Assembly (NCBI GenBank): GCA_030278955.1
Contig: JAOANR010000006.1
Location: forward strand, 6,781,915 to 6,845,914
DNA: 64,000 nucleotides
Reading direction: 5' to 3'
Source of the DNA: Hygrophila difformis
Taxonomy: Eukaryota > Streptophyta > Magnoliopsida > Lamiales > Acanthaceae
Positions within the stretch are counted from its first letter, which is position 1. Each line of letters opens with the position of its first letter. The notes under the pieces were generated by a model. The model had not been told where the DNA came from. It made no database searches and was given only the letters and a program-made list of their open reading frames with translations. Shown piece after piece: positions 1 through 11,504 of the stretch. Both the position numbers and the translations under genes were made by a program.

Positions 1-608
1 CTTAAAAATACCACGAAAATTAATTCACACATTTACATTTATTACAATAGTCAAACCTATATTCTACCCAAATAAGCCTTCAATTATTTTTAATTATGAA
101 CTAAATGCTTATATTGAATTTACTATCATTACCTTGAAATTTACTATCATTACATTTCGTATCCTATGTTCATTTACTTATATTTCCCTTCTCCTGATAT
201 TGTTTCGTACTCTAAATGGTAACCAACGCCACAGATACAAATCACCACAAATTAACAGTTGAGGTGGAAATTGAAAACAATTGGCTTCTTAATCGAAGGC
301 ATAGAGCCACAATTGAAGAAGTTGAGTATTTATTAGATGAAAGGTACAAACATAAAATAGTGTCACCACTATCATCTCTTTCAATATACATTTTCTCTAT
401 ATAGCTTGTGTTGTTGCTATATCCTTAATTGCCAACGGTTTTTTTGAATCCCCCGGTAAGGCCGCCCCTCACTAATCTTAGATTCATAGGATACCCAACC
501 CCTCATTGATGATATATAACTGGAGTGTAGTAAATGTCAAGTTTCACATGAACTTGATTATTACACCACCAATCAAGTACATAATCTTTGAAGAAAGACA
601 GATACTAA
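1..608. other. AT-rich intergenic sequence
   Basis: I see no gene, RNA or complete repeat here. The short open frame at 216-404 has no recognisable domain and AT-rich codon use like the surrounding non-coding DNA. Confidence 0.5.
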
Positions 609-1068
609 GGGCCCGTTTGGATTGACTTTTGAAAAAAACAGAAGCCAAAAGTAGAAGCAGAAGCAGAAGTCAAAAGCAAAAGCATGTAACTTTTGTGTTT
701 GGATGGAATGTTTGAAAAGCGGCTTTTTCTAAAAAATATGTTTGGATGAATAAAAATGAAAAGTGCTTTTAGAGTATTGTAATTACCAAAAAGGACAAGC
801 TACTTAATATGATAATAAGATATATTTATAGTGTAATTTATATTAAGTAGTGGGGTATTTAAGTCCTTGCACATTGTACGAAGTGCTTTTGGCTTCTGCT
901 TTTAGGAGAAGCACCCCTGGGCTGCTTCTCCCAGAAACACTTTTTTTGATTTTCGAGGTGCTTTTGCTTTTTCTTAAAAGCCAAAACAAACACCTAATTT
1001 CTACTAGAAGTGCTTTTGGCAGAAGCAAAAGCCAAAGCACCTCCCTAGAAGTCAATTCAAACGGGCTC
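609..1068. mobile_element. Tourist/Harbinger-like MITE, 460 bp
   Basis: Terminal inverted repeats: the left end reads GGGCCCGTTTGGATTGACTT and the reverse complement of the right end reads GAGCCCGTTTGAATTGACTT. The element is flanked by the 3-bp direct repeat TAA (606-608 and 1069-1071), the target size of PIF/Harbinger elements. The interior is itself palindromic (repeated AGAAGCAAAAGC and its complement), which is why open frames appear on both strands at 843-1071. There is no coding capacity. Confidence 0.85.
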
Positions 1069-1236
1069 TAATATATATGGGATGCATTGTGCAAACTGTT
1101 GCCAGAAGTCTTTTACTACATGATGTACCCACACCTGCAGGTCAGTAGGGTGACAAAAACCTCGAGAAGCATTCCTCATTAGTCAAATTAAATTACCCAA
1201 AATCAAGTCTCCAAGAGTTTGTCAACATACAAATAA

Positions 1237-2018
1237 CGGTGCGTTTGGTTGGAGGAATCTTAGATTACCAGTGGGAATGTGATTGCTGGGAATGTAGGAT
1301 TACTGCGAATATGAGATTACTGAGAATCTTATTTTTTTTATGTTTTGAGATTATTGCGTTTGGTTAGATTGAGAATCTCAGATTTTCAGTTCTAATTTAT
1401 TCACCATAATGTCCCTGAATTTCAATTGAACGAATGTTATAAATATATCATTTTGCTACAACAAAAAAATATTTAAGCCGATTTGTTTTTTAAAATTTTG
1501 AATATTCTTTATACGCGATTTATTGTATGATAATTACTTATTTAATGTCTCTGAATCCATATTATTTTTATTTTATATTTTATATATAGAAGAAAAGTAA
1601 ATTTTAAAAAAATATGAAAATATATATTAAAAATATGAAAATATATATTAAAATATGAGAATATATATTAAAAAATTTGTTTAAATAATTTAAAATTTTT
1701 TAATTAATTTTTTAAAATTAAACTTCATATACTTATCATTTTTTAGAATACAAATATATAAATTTATAAATAAAATAAGTATAAAAAGTGAGGGTATAAA
1801 AGTCAAATTAGTATAAAAGTATGTAAAGTGGAGGTGGTAATCTAAGATTATCTGCCCTCCAGGTGGGAATCACATTCCCACCTAAAACAACCAACATTCC
1901 CACCGAGTTGGGAATGTGACATTCCCATATGAAACATGCCCCGAACCAAACATGAGCATGTTTCATTCCCTACCCAAGATTCCCAGTGGGAATCTGAGAT
2001 CCCGAACCAAACGCCCCG
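1237..2018. mobile_element. Tourist/Harbinger-like MITE, copy 1 (782 bp)
   Basis: The left end CGGTGCGTTTGGTT matches the reverse complement of the right end, CGGGGCGTTTGGTT. TAA is duplicated at 1234-1236 and 2019-2021. Sub-terminal GGGAATGTGATT-type motifs are repeated in inverse near the right end, and the middle is very AT-rich. A second copy lies at 16498-17241. The open frame on the minus strand at 1848-2132 crosses the element end and is not a gene. Confidence 0.85.
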
Positions 2019-2021
2019 TAA

Positions 2022-2424
2022 GAGAAAAGCACTGTAATATACCCGATGATGCCAGCCACAGTAGTAGTACTCCACCATATCGCCCCTGCTTGCTATGCGA
2101 CTTATATTGACACCAACTGCTGTTTGTCCCAATAAAATTTCATAACTTAGTATTAGATGAATCTGGTGATTGGTAAGACTCTAACAAACACGCCACCAAA
2201 TCATCGCCCAACAAAATACTGCTTACCTACTACTATTACTACTGTTATTATTGCTTCCACCAACTTAAAAAAAAAAAAAAACGTGTTTAAATTCCCAAGG
2301 CACAGCAGTGCAGCAGAGGTGCAAACAATTGAAGAATGCAGTGAAAGATTGGTCAAAACGAATTTTGGAATATTCCATAAAGCAAGAGGAGATTCGTAGA
2401 TAAGTACAGTAGATGATGACCAAT
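2022..2424. other. intergenic, nothing recognised
   Basis: Two short overlapping open frames (2157-2399 plus, 2201-2428 minus) lie around an A-run at 2268-2281. Neither has a recognisable domain. I see no RNA gene or repeat boundary. Confidence 0.4.
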
Positions 2425-2429
2425 CCATA

Positions 2430-2697
2430 TTTCCATAACATCTCTTTTAAATGCATCATCCTGCATTTTACGCCGTCCAATACACATTTTTAAATGTTAA
2501 TAACTCAAATTGTACCTAAATAAAAATTATAAACATTTGATATTCTAAAACTACGTGATTAGACGAATTTAACAAGATCTCACTTGATTATATATATTTT
2601 TTCTTATATAACTATATTAAAAAAATTAATCAAATTTACTCAATTAATAGTGATTACTATGCAAATGAGTCACTTATTTGAGAACGGAGGTAGTATA
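2430..2697. mobile_element. degenerate Stowaway MITE
   Basis: The right end GAACGGAGGTAGTA (about 2682-2695) is a good Stowaway terminus. The core contains the complement of the family's GTGAGATCTTGTTAGATT motif (about 2570-2590). The left terminus, near 2430, is degraded, so that boundary is approximate. Confidence 0.55.
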
Positions 2698-2745
2698 TGT
2701 ATCGGGTTTATCAAAATTAAAATCATGTTTATATAATATAGTAGT

Positions 2746-3006
2746 ATTTCCTCCGTTTTTTATTATTTGTTACGGACCCACGTTTCATGCAGTACAATAC
2801 TCATTTAAATATTAATAAATCAAGTTTGATAGAAGTAAAAATTCTAAGAGTTTGATAATTAAAAACTGCACGACGAGACGAATCTAACAAGATATCACTT
2901 GATTATATTTTAATTTGTATAACTATAATAAAACTTTAAGTGAAAGTTTATGTATGAATAGTAGTAACTTATCCAATGTTATAGATATTCTAAAACGGAG
3001 GAAGTA
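2746..3006. mobile_element. Stowaway MITE
   Basis: The left end TTTCCTCCGTTTT and right end AAACGGAGGAAGTA are inverted copies next to TA dinucleotides. The core motif of this window's Stowaway family is present in the complementary orientation. Length is near 260 bp, as in the other full copies. Confidence 0.8.
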
Positions 3007-3039
3007 TATATTTATTGTGGAAAACATAGTGATGACAAT

Positions 3040-3702
3040 CATTGGCGTATCTACTTGGAAGCAAAGTGGGTCAATTGACCCACCAAAAAAATAAAAATAA
3101 TATATTAGTACTAATATTTTGATATAATTTGAAATTAGGTTGTAATTTTAGGATAAGTGTTAGTAATTGGAGGAGTCTAATAACATGTTGGTTGTTTTTA
3201 TTATAAATGTATGTATATACTTAAGATAACATAAGATAGATAGCATATATGGATATATTTTAAGGGGTTCATAATTCTAATGGAAATGAATTCAATAAAG
3301 AGCCTATAATATTTTTCTAGCCACTTAAAATTCGATTGTTTTCGATTGAAATTTTAAAAGGTAGTTAAAACACTTAAGATATTTAATACAAAATTTAAAA
3401 GGTCTTTAAAATCTTTAGGGATTCAACAACCTAATGACTTTAGACTCCATCAATTTTAATGGGATCTTTTTAAAAAATATAATTATAATCAAAAAAGATT
3501 TCTACGGATTCTATACAACATTGCGTGTATACAAAGTCAGCAAACTCTACGTGAAGTATACGGATTTTCTAAATATACCGATTTTTAAATATCTAAAAAG
3601 ATGTAACAAAATTTTAATTAAATATATCTTCCTAAAGTTAATTGCTCACTTTTCATAATATTTGACCTACCAAATAAAATAATCTGGATCCGACAAGCCA
3701 CC
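3040..3702. mobile_element. hAT-type non-autonomous element, 663 bp
   Basis: The 8-bp direct repeat ATGACAAT (3032-3039 and 3704-3711) flanks the element; counting G it is 9 bp. The ends are imperfect inverted repeats: CATTGGCGTATCTA on the left and, by reverse complement, CGGTGGCTTGTCGG on the right. Sub-terminal GGGTCAATTGACCC (about 3068-3081) is palindromic. The 8-bp target and C..TGGC ends are typical of hAT. The open frame at 3434-3658 lacks any transposase motif. Confidence 0.65.
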
Positions 3703-3711
3703 GATGACAAT

Positions 3712-4764
3712 AAAATAACTATATAATGGGGTCATGAGCTATGCTGCAATCTTATCTTGGCATGAGTTGGAACTTGGAATGGAATGGGCCTGGAATCTCG
3801 ATGACACAATAAGACATTCTTACTCACTACGTACAATTCAATAAAAATGTATACTTTTAACAATTTAAAAACCAACCGGTCAAATTTGATTTAGAAATAT
3901 CCTTACTATGGTGTAATTATGTTTCGTTAATTTAACTAACCTAACCTACAATACAATATATATATTCAATCAAGATTTTGTGTGATTTTTAAAAAGTTTA
4001 GATATATTCAATCTAAAATTTAAAAAAGTTTGTATCTTGTGAATGAATACAAATATTTTGGGAGATGTATATTCACTAAATTTAACTGCAATTAGAAAAA
4101 TAGAAATCCAATGTAATAATTTTATAATTACTAGGTGGGAAGCAATCCAGTTACGGTACAACTCTTTCAAGAACCTTTAGTGCAGACATACACCATTTAA
4201 TACATCACACAACACAACTCCATATCATACATGGTGGCTACATGTGTAGCCACGTGCACACTAACACCTTCATGTGGGAAGTTTGAATATTGATAGTCTG
4301 ATATACTAATTGAAATCCCAAGTTTAGGCGATATCTTCGAAAACAAAAGTTGGTTGGTACAAGTGTACTTGAACATGTGACAGAGTATTAAGTGGATTTG
4401 TAGAACAATATTTATAACAAACGACAAAAGACTGAAAGAAACATTAACAAACACGGGCTCACTCTTCCTGGTATTTTTTCTTTTTTCTAGCCATTAAAAT
4501 TCTGAAAAAGATTGTTGGTAATCCATACCACTAAATTACAAAGAAATAAAAAATAATAATAAAAAGTGGGGTGTGATTGGAACCCGAGTTGGGACTTACC
4601 TAAGTCTCCAACCCCTCTTCCTGGTATTGGAGAGGCGTTACTTTAGACTTTGGATTTATAATTTTATAAACAAACAAAATTTAAATAGATTTTTATTTAT
4701 TTTTGCTTCATTTTAATTTTAATTAACCCTTTTCACAGTCACAGCCTCACAAGTCACAGGTTCG
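3712..4764. other. intergenic with a dispersed-repeat segment and a SINE remnant
   Basis: The stretch at about 4135-4290 (GTGCAGACAT, then CATCACACAACACAACTCC, then GCACACTAAC) resembles 51095-51305. About 4560-4640 looks like a decayed minus-strand piece of the tRNA-derived SINE seen intact at 4765. I see no gene. Confidence 0.4.
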
Positions 4765-4904
4765 GGGATTGGGACTTAGCCCAAGTGGTTAAGCCCCTGG
4801 CTCTCAACCTTTAGGTTGAGGGTTCGATGCCCGCTGTGGCATGGGCCTCACCACTTCTCTAGCCTGTATAGGCTGTTCCGAAAAAAAAAAAAAAAAAAAA
4901 AAAA
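4765..4904 (+). mobile_element. tRNA-derived SINE, full copy with poly(A)
   Basis: The head carries pol III promoter-like boxes, TTAGCCCAAGTGGTTAAG (A-box-like) and GGTTCGATGCC (B-box-like), as in tRNA-related plant SINEs. The tail is an A-run of about 24. A 13-bp target duplication, AGTCACAGGTTCG, lies at 4752-4764 and 4905-4917. The combination of internal promoter, A-tail and long duplication makes this a recent retroposition. Relatives in the window lie at 16.1, 41.1, 47.1, 52.7 and 61.5 kb. Confidence 0.85.
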
Positions 4905-4990
4905 AGTCACAGGTTCGCCTTTCCCGCAACCAACTACCGCGTTTGTGTACTTTATAATCTGTATATGTTTAGACACCTTATGAAGTAGTA

Positions 4991-5202
4991 CTGTATATAT
5001 ATATATAGAATAGAAATAGAAATAGCGATACAGTAGTGGTGTTAGAATTCCTATGTTCGTTTTTCGTCAAACCTCGCCTCCTCCTCGCTTTATTCGCCTC
5101 TTTACTCTCTCTTTTTGTTTATTTTTCTTCCTTGTATTCCCCGATTTTTCTTAATTGTTGTTGTTGTTCTTCTTCTTGTTGTGCGCGCTAATCAATTCTG
5201 CC
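4991..5202 (+). promoter_or_regulatory. probable promoter and 5' leader of the GPT gene
   Basis: A TATA-like run lies at about 4993-5007. A pyrimidine-rich CT stretch typical of a plant 5' leader follows at about 5070-5190 and leads to the ATG at 5203. No ATG occurs in the 40 bases just upstream of the start. The transcription start is not known. Confidence 0.45.
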
Positions 5203-8200
5203 ATGGCATCCTCTCTCCACCAACCCTTCTTGCCAATCAATACCCCGGATTCTCTCCGGTCCAGGGGTCTCCCTCCTGCTCGCCGATCGCTCCTTTTGCC
5301 TTTAATCGAGGACGCTCCCAAACGCCGCCCCATTATCTCGCTATCCAAGCCGCTCCATGTTTCCACGGTTCAGTCGCTTTCCTCAAAGCCGAAGCTATTG
5401 TCTTCCGCTGTCACGTGCGCCGCATACGATGCCGATCGATCGGAACCGGTGAGTGATTTGCCGGCGGTGGCGGCGGGGCGATCTGAGGCGGCGAAGAGAA
5501 TTAAGATCGGAATTACCTTCGCCACGTGGTGGTCCTTGAATGTTATTTTCAATATTTACAACAAAAAAGTGCTGAATGCGTATCCCTTCCCTTGGTTAAC
5601 CTCCACGCTTTCTTTGGCCGCTGGGTCGCTCATAATGTTGGTTTCCTGGGCGCTAAAGATTGCCGAAGCTCCAAAAACCGATTTTGATTTCTGGAAATCA
5701 CTCTTTCCGGTAGGGTTAATGCGACCTGCATCCACAATATTACGATCAAGGATCTTCCTTTTTCGTTTCCTTGTTTTCTTTTTACCCAATTTGTTGGTTT
5801 CCTAATTTTGTTTTCTAGTCAATTACTCAATTTTGTTAATTTTCTATTCGATCTTTCAATTTAGGGTTTCGATTCTAATGTTTTGTTTCTGGGATTGACG
5901 ATTAGGTTGCTGTGGCGCACACAATTGGGCATGTTGCGGCAACTGTAAGCATGTCTAAGGTTGCAGTTTCGTTCACTCATATAATCAAAAGTGGTGAGCC
6001 CGCCTTTAGTGTTCTGGTGTCCAGATTCATCCTGGGGGAGACCTTTCCGGCCTCGGTTTACTTGTCACTTCTTCCGATCATTGGTGGTTGCGCCCTATCT
6101 GCGCTTACTGAGCTGAATTTCAACATGATTGGTAATTCGCTGTTCTTATTGTTTTAGTAGTTAACTCTTTTACTTTGATAAGCTTATCTTCCGTGTTTGG
6201 TGAAATTATTGACCTCTTGCTTGTGTAAAATTATAGATATTCATTTGCGGTGCATTTATTGATGCTTTCTTTGTATAAATGCATCGAAGCTGGCTGATGC
6301 ATGATCATCAACTTGTAGTTTCCTTTTAGTTGGTTTCTTCATTGTGTCACATTTAGGTGGATTGGTTTGGCAGTATTAGTATTTGGTTTTGCTGACGGTA
6401 GTATCGATTCGTTTGAATTTCTGATGGAGCATACATATTGTTTCTTGTGCTTTACGCGGTTGCTTTCTGTCAATATCAGGTTTTATGGGGGCCATGATCT
6501 CTAATTTGGCGTTTGTTTTTCGAAATATATTTTCCAAGAGGGGTATGAAGGGGAAGGAAATCAGTGGAATGAACTATTACGCCTGCCTATCTATCTTGTC
6601 TCTATTCATACTTACTCCATTTGCTATTGCTGTTGAGGGACCACAGCTGTGGGTTACAGGTTTTAAAGAAGCCTTTGCTCAAATTGGGCCAAATATAATC
6701 TGGTATTCACGCCTTTGCCATTCTGGTTTCTTTTAATTGTTTTTGTAATTCTGCAGATTAAGAGTTGGAAAATCAAAAATATGTTTCTCTGTTTTTTTGT
6801 TACTTTAAACTAAGCAGCTTCTTAGTATCCACGTAAATGTACATTTTGCTAGCTGCTTTTATCTGTACATCTTATTCTATAACTTTTGGCGAGATTTAGT
6901 AATAGGATATTGGAAATGGGAATTACGTATGTTCTTCGACTTTCTATGTTCAAAATCATGATTTTGATATCATATCTAAAAATTTGGGAATTGACAAAAT
7001 TCTTCACCTAAAATACAAATTCATTTTCTAAAAGGAATGACTCAGAATCTTATTTTGATATCAAATGCTATCTCATAACCTTCTAGTCGTCAAATCGATT
7101 CATTGTTAGTATCCTATACATTTGTTTTGATATATTGGGGTTGTTTGGCTGCAATCATATTTTAATACTCCCTCTGTTATTTTTTTGTTGCTCCATTGGG
7201 GTTTTTGATACTGTTCACATACACTTTGATTTAAAGTTTTATCTTAGTTATACAAGTTAAAATATAGTCAAGTAGTATCTTGTTAGATTCGTCTCTTGTA
7301 GTTTTTAAATTTCGAACTTTTAGAATTTTTACTTATACCAAACTTGAGTTATTAATGGTTCAAAATGTGCGTTGGACTGCGTGATATATGGATCCGTAGC
7401 AAAAAAAAAAAAAAAAACGGAATGAGTATATTTGAATGGCCTGTAAGTTTGTTTAGTAACATATTGGAGAACAGATTTTAGTCAATTTGCTACTTATTAT
7501 CTGCTAGTTAATAAATATTTTTAATTAGATATGCTATTATTATCTGGAACAAATCTATTATTAATATCTGCTAGTCAAATATGCTATATGTTATATGCTA
7601 CTTCCTCCGTCTCAGTATTATTGTTACGGATGGTTTTTTGACACTATTCACTGTTTAACTTTGATTCAAGTTTTTATCATAGCTATGTAAGAAAAAACAT
7701 ATTCAAGTGAGATCTTGTTAGATTCGTCTAATCTTGTAGTTTTAGACAATCAACTTTTTATAACTTTTCGTTGTACACAATTCAAGCTATAAACCATTAA
7801 AAATATGTATCGGCATACGTGCTGGGTGGGTCCGTAACAAAAAGAATGAGACGGAGGTAGTATCTTTTTTTTTTTTTAAAATCCAAACAAGGCCGTTGTG
7901 TAATTGCGTTTTATTATGAGTGTGCTTGCCAATTCATATAAGATTTCTAGAGATTTGGCTACGTTGGATTTTGGGCAGTATTCTTTGTATTGCATTAATT
8001 TGTCTTTCCGTCTTAAGTTTTGTTGTCTTCTTATGTTCATATCGTTATTGTCAACGTTTGTCCATAGGTGGATGGCAGCCCAGAGTGTCTTTTACCACCT
8101 CTACAACCAAGCGTCTTACATGTCATTGGATGATATTTCTCCGTTGACTTTTAGCATTGGGAACACGATGAAACGTATTTCTGTTATCGTATCCTCTATC

Positions 8201-8881
8201 ATTATTTTCCAGACACCAATAAGGCCTGTCAATGCTCTTGGAGCAGCTATTGCAATATTTGGAACATTCTTGTATTCTCAAGTAAGTTGCTAACTTTTGC
8301 CTTTTATGGTTTTTGTCTTCTATTGGAAAATCCAAAATTATGCTCTTTTGCCTCAGCTAAAAGAATTTGACTTGTATAAATGATAGTGACTTTATTACTA
8401 TGAATTTGTCCTCCTCTCTGCAATAGTCTAGAGTCTTGACTCTTGATAACAATATCTGCTGAAAAAGACATTTTCTATTGCTGGTGGTTCTGCACTTTAG
8501 TATTCACCTTAATTCGTATTATTGTAACTCAGTTATTTTGTGAGATAGTTGCTGGAGCAGTCTAACCATCTAACTCTATAATTTAAATTTTGTTGAAACT
8601 GCATGCTATAATTCTGGTAAACGACGCTGTCCTGTCGAACATGGCTGGGATGATAATATCCGACACTTGAGAGCAAAGATTACTGTATTCCGTTACATCC
8701 TGCAAACTTAGGATGATTAACATTAATATTATTGTAATTTCTTTTATTTTTCTTTATCCATTAGTCTATCAGTGGCAAAAGCATTGGCGTTGGATCAGGT
8801 GGCATGTCGCCTGCATCTAGCAACTAAAATATTTCAGTTTTTAACATGGATTTCCAATGCATTCCACAGGCAAAGCAGTGA
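5203..8881 (+). CDS. GPT: plastid glucose-6-phosphate/phosphate translocator
   Basis: This inner-envelope antiporter brings glucose 6-phosphate into non-green plastids in exchange for phosphate, feeding starch synthesis and the oxidative pentose phosphate pathway. Exons: 5203-5709, 5906-6131, 6480-6702, 8068-8281 and 8870-8881, all with GT/AG borders and consistent phase, giving 393 residues. Residues 1 to about 90 are a Ser/Arg-rich plastid transit peptide. The mature part shows the family blocks NIYNKKVLNAYPFPWLTST, SFTHIIKSGEPAFSVL, ALTELNFNMIGFMGAM, FRNIFSKRGMKG, YHLYNQASYMSL and GNTMKRISVI, more like GPT than the triose-P or PEP translocators. The start is the first in-frame ATG, in CCATGGC context. 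The 1.4-kb third intron holds two Stowaway MITEs. An alternative last exon is possible at 8765-8827. Confidence 0.93.
7168..7426. mobile_element. Stowaway MITE in GPT intron 3
   Basis: CTCCCTCTGTTATT at the left and AACGGAATGAG at the right are decayed inverted ends flanked by TA. The internal AAATATAGTCAAGTAGTATC region matches the family core. Confidence 0.75.
7601..7860. mobile_element. Stowaway MITE in GPT intron 3
   Basis: The left end CTTCCTCCGTCTC and right end GAGACGGAGGTAG are inverted and flanked by TA (7599-7600, 7861-7862). The core GTGAGATCTTGTTAGATT is present. Length is 260 bp. Confidence 0.88.
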
Positions 8882-9252
8882 AGGTAGGATTTTGTAGCGT
8901 AAGTGAAGAAACTATTAAGATATGCAGCGGGTGAAGTTCAATGGTGTTTACCAAGTGGAGCAGCGGCTTTACTTGTAGATAGTAATCAATAATAAGAGTT
9001 CCAAACCCCTTTTTCAATATTTATGATTTATATGTATACTCTTTGCATAAGCCTGGTTGGTTTTGCTGCATATGTTTTTTGCTCTTGAATTTTGAGGATA
9101 GTTGACGACTGTACCTGAACAAAGGCAAAACTGCATCCCATCGAAGAGTGATGGGACGAGACAAGACAATGTTATCACGCATTCTTTACTAATAATATAT
9201 TTATACAAGGTTAGTTTCCTCTCTCCGTGTGTTTAATACTACTATAAACTAG

Positions 9253-9296
<44 letters not shown>
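9253..9296. repeat. (AT)n microsatellite
   Basis: About 22 perfect TA units. Confidence 0.95.
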
Positions 9297-9298
<2 letters not shown>

Positions 9299-10566
9299 AT
9301 ATATAGATGGATTGATGGGTATGTGAGAAGTGGGTTTCATGATTGAAACATATACTGTGTTGTAAAATCCTGCGATAAAAATAAGTGAACTCTGGCTAAG
9401 ATTTTGAATCATGGCATGAGTTGTTCTATTGGAAGCTCAGGATTAGCATAATTAGCCTGTACTAGGTGCATCTTTGACAAAGCTACTATTTGTAAGTTTT
9501 ATGACCCGCTGGTTATAGTGGTGAATATGAATGGTAAGCTTTTACCACAGCTGTTAATTCTGACATTTTTTGTAGGGCAGCAGTTAGCTCCTTCCATACG
9601 ATAATCAACATTTAGGGAAAGAAAATGGGAAGTGTCTGTTTAGATTTACTCGAGCTTCCTAAATGCCAAGGTTAGCCATAAATCAGGCACATTATTTTGT
9701 TGATTTGCATTGTACGTACCCCTTTGAGAAAAATGTACTACTACTTTTTAGGAAAAAGTAGAGAGGTTAGCCGTTAACTTTTAGTTTAATATTCAAACAT
9801 AAATGTTAACTTTTAGACGATATGAATATCCAAACACTAGCGGAATACTTCATGCTTTTTTTTTTTGCGTAGCCGAAGCCAAATAACAAACTTCATGCTT
9901 ATTTGAACCAAAGAGAAAATTAAAACCATTGGTGCTTCTGTTCAGAAAGACGAGCTAGAATTGAGTTGCATCGATAGTGATAGAAGCAAAGGCTATAACC
10001 ATAAGCAATGAATACAACGTACAGTACACGTCAGAAACTTCTTGTCTTCAAATTTGTCTCCAGAAAGTATGTTCAGCAAGGCAGAGTTACGGCGGCCCCA
10101 TCACAATTTCACAATATCACGTTGATCCATATTCATAGCTCATGTTTCGAAATAGCATTGATACCTGAAGCTTTCAAAAAATAAAGATATTTGAGAAACG
10201 CCCGATAAGCTTACAAGTACAACGACGCCTTTGGAGTAAATCTCCCCGCCGATGTTTTCAAGCATCAATTTGCTATGATACTCAATTACAAGTGTTGGAG
10301 GTTTGAGTACTGAAGAAGACAATATGAGAACATGAAGAGAACACGTTTCTGATGTCATAAAACTGCCAATGCCACCAGAGATGTAAATAAAGAGATAAGG
10401 TCCTAAGGATATCAAAGGCCACACTTATCCCACATAGGATTGTGATGGTATAATTTTGTCCATCCAAGTCTGTTGTGTACGATACTAGCCAAGTGCGTTA
10501 CCGTATAATTCAATCTAAAATTGATTTTAAGTAGGTCAATCTTAAAGATTTAAATTTTTTAATACA

Positions 10567-10800
10567 CTCAGGGTGTACACTAGCTTTAGCTTTTGTGAGG
10601 TTCTTTTTAGAAGCTACTTTTTGTAGCGTTAAAAATAAGCCAGCAAGCTTATTTATGTACAATTACAATTTTTAACCCAATAACCAACCCACTACCCAGT
10701 AGTCTACATAAATATTTGTCATTTTTATGTTATTTCATACATTTTTTGACAGCTACAGCTAGTTGTACAGAACACTTAAATAGAACTGACAAAGTTCAGC
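10567..10800. mobile_element. internal fragment of the Harbinger-like MITE seen at 52923
   Basis: Shared segments with 53035-53225 include TTTTTAGAAGCTAC, AACCCAATAACCAACCCA and ACAGCTACAGCTAGTTGT in the same order. The characteristic GGGT..TGTTCTGCACGC ends are missing, so this copy is truncated or diverged. Confidence 0.6.
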
Positions 10801-11504
10801 AGTATATTACGTAATTTGTGCAATTCTAATTGCCTTGTTCTTAACATGGAATAGCAGTTTTCAGTCCCCCTCCTTTCTTGCACAACTCAACTTCTGGGAT
10901 GAGAATGAAGGAAAACTCCAAAGCACCCGACCAGATTGTGGCCCATATATTGAGTATCTCTTGCCAAGCTTTTAATGGAAAGCAGAAAAGGAAAACCAAC
11001 TGATAGTACTATTAAGGAAGAGCTAACCCACGTGCATCCCCACGCTTTGCCAAGTTTTCCAATCATGTCGTCGTTTATAAAGGCTCAAACTCAGTGTTCC
11101 AAGTTTGGCAACACTGACCTCCTCGCGGTGAGGCTCTTATTTCAAATACACAAGAATTCAAACACTTAACTATATGCTTCATTCAATGGTGACTTTGCCT
11201 AACTCCTAAGCCTAACTAAAATACTATCAAGCTAACACAATTTGATGAACAGCTGACATATTGAGAACAGATTGCCAAATACCAGGACCCGGTAAGCCAA
11301 ATGCCAAAAAACTAAATAAAAAGAGAACAAATTAACTTGCACTGCAACAAAGCTATATTGTTATGATAAGGAATTATTCAAATATAAAATCAACTTTTAT
11401 TATTTCAAACCGTTCTTGGCCATCGTTGATAGCTCTAACAGCACAAATATAATTGACTTGAGAAGGGATGCATGCTCGGCTAGTTTCACCCACACAAGGG
11501 ATTT

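Larger units (their letters stand above)
8882..11504. other. GPT 3' region and intergenic sequence up to TSB
   Basis: The GPT 3' untranslated region probably runs to about 9.0-9.2 kb. An (AT)n microsatellite follows at 9253-9296. A MITE fragment lies at about 10567-10800. The remainder shows only short frames without domains. TSB transcription should end inside about 11.3-11.5 kb, reading leftwards. Confidence 0.5.

Noticed and set aside
843..1071. Open frames on both strands
   Set aside because: They are mirror products of the palindromic interior of the MITE at 609-1068.
5115..5456. Plus-strand frame overlapping the start of the GPT gene
   Set aside because: It begins with TTG, has no ATG context, and lies out of frame over the conserved translocator exon.
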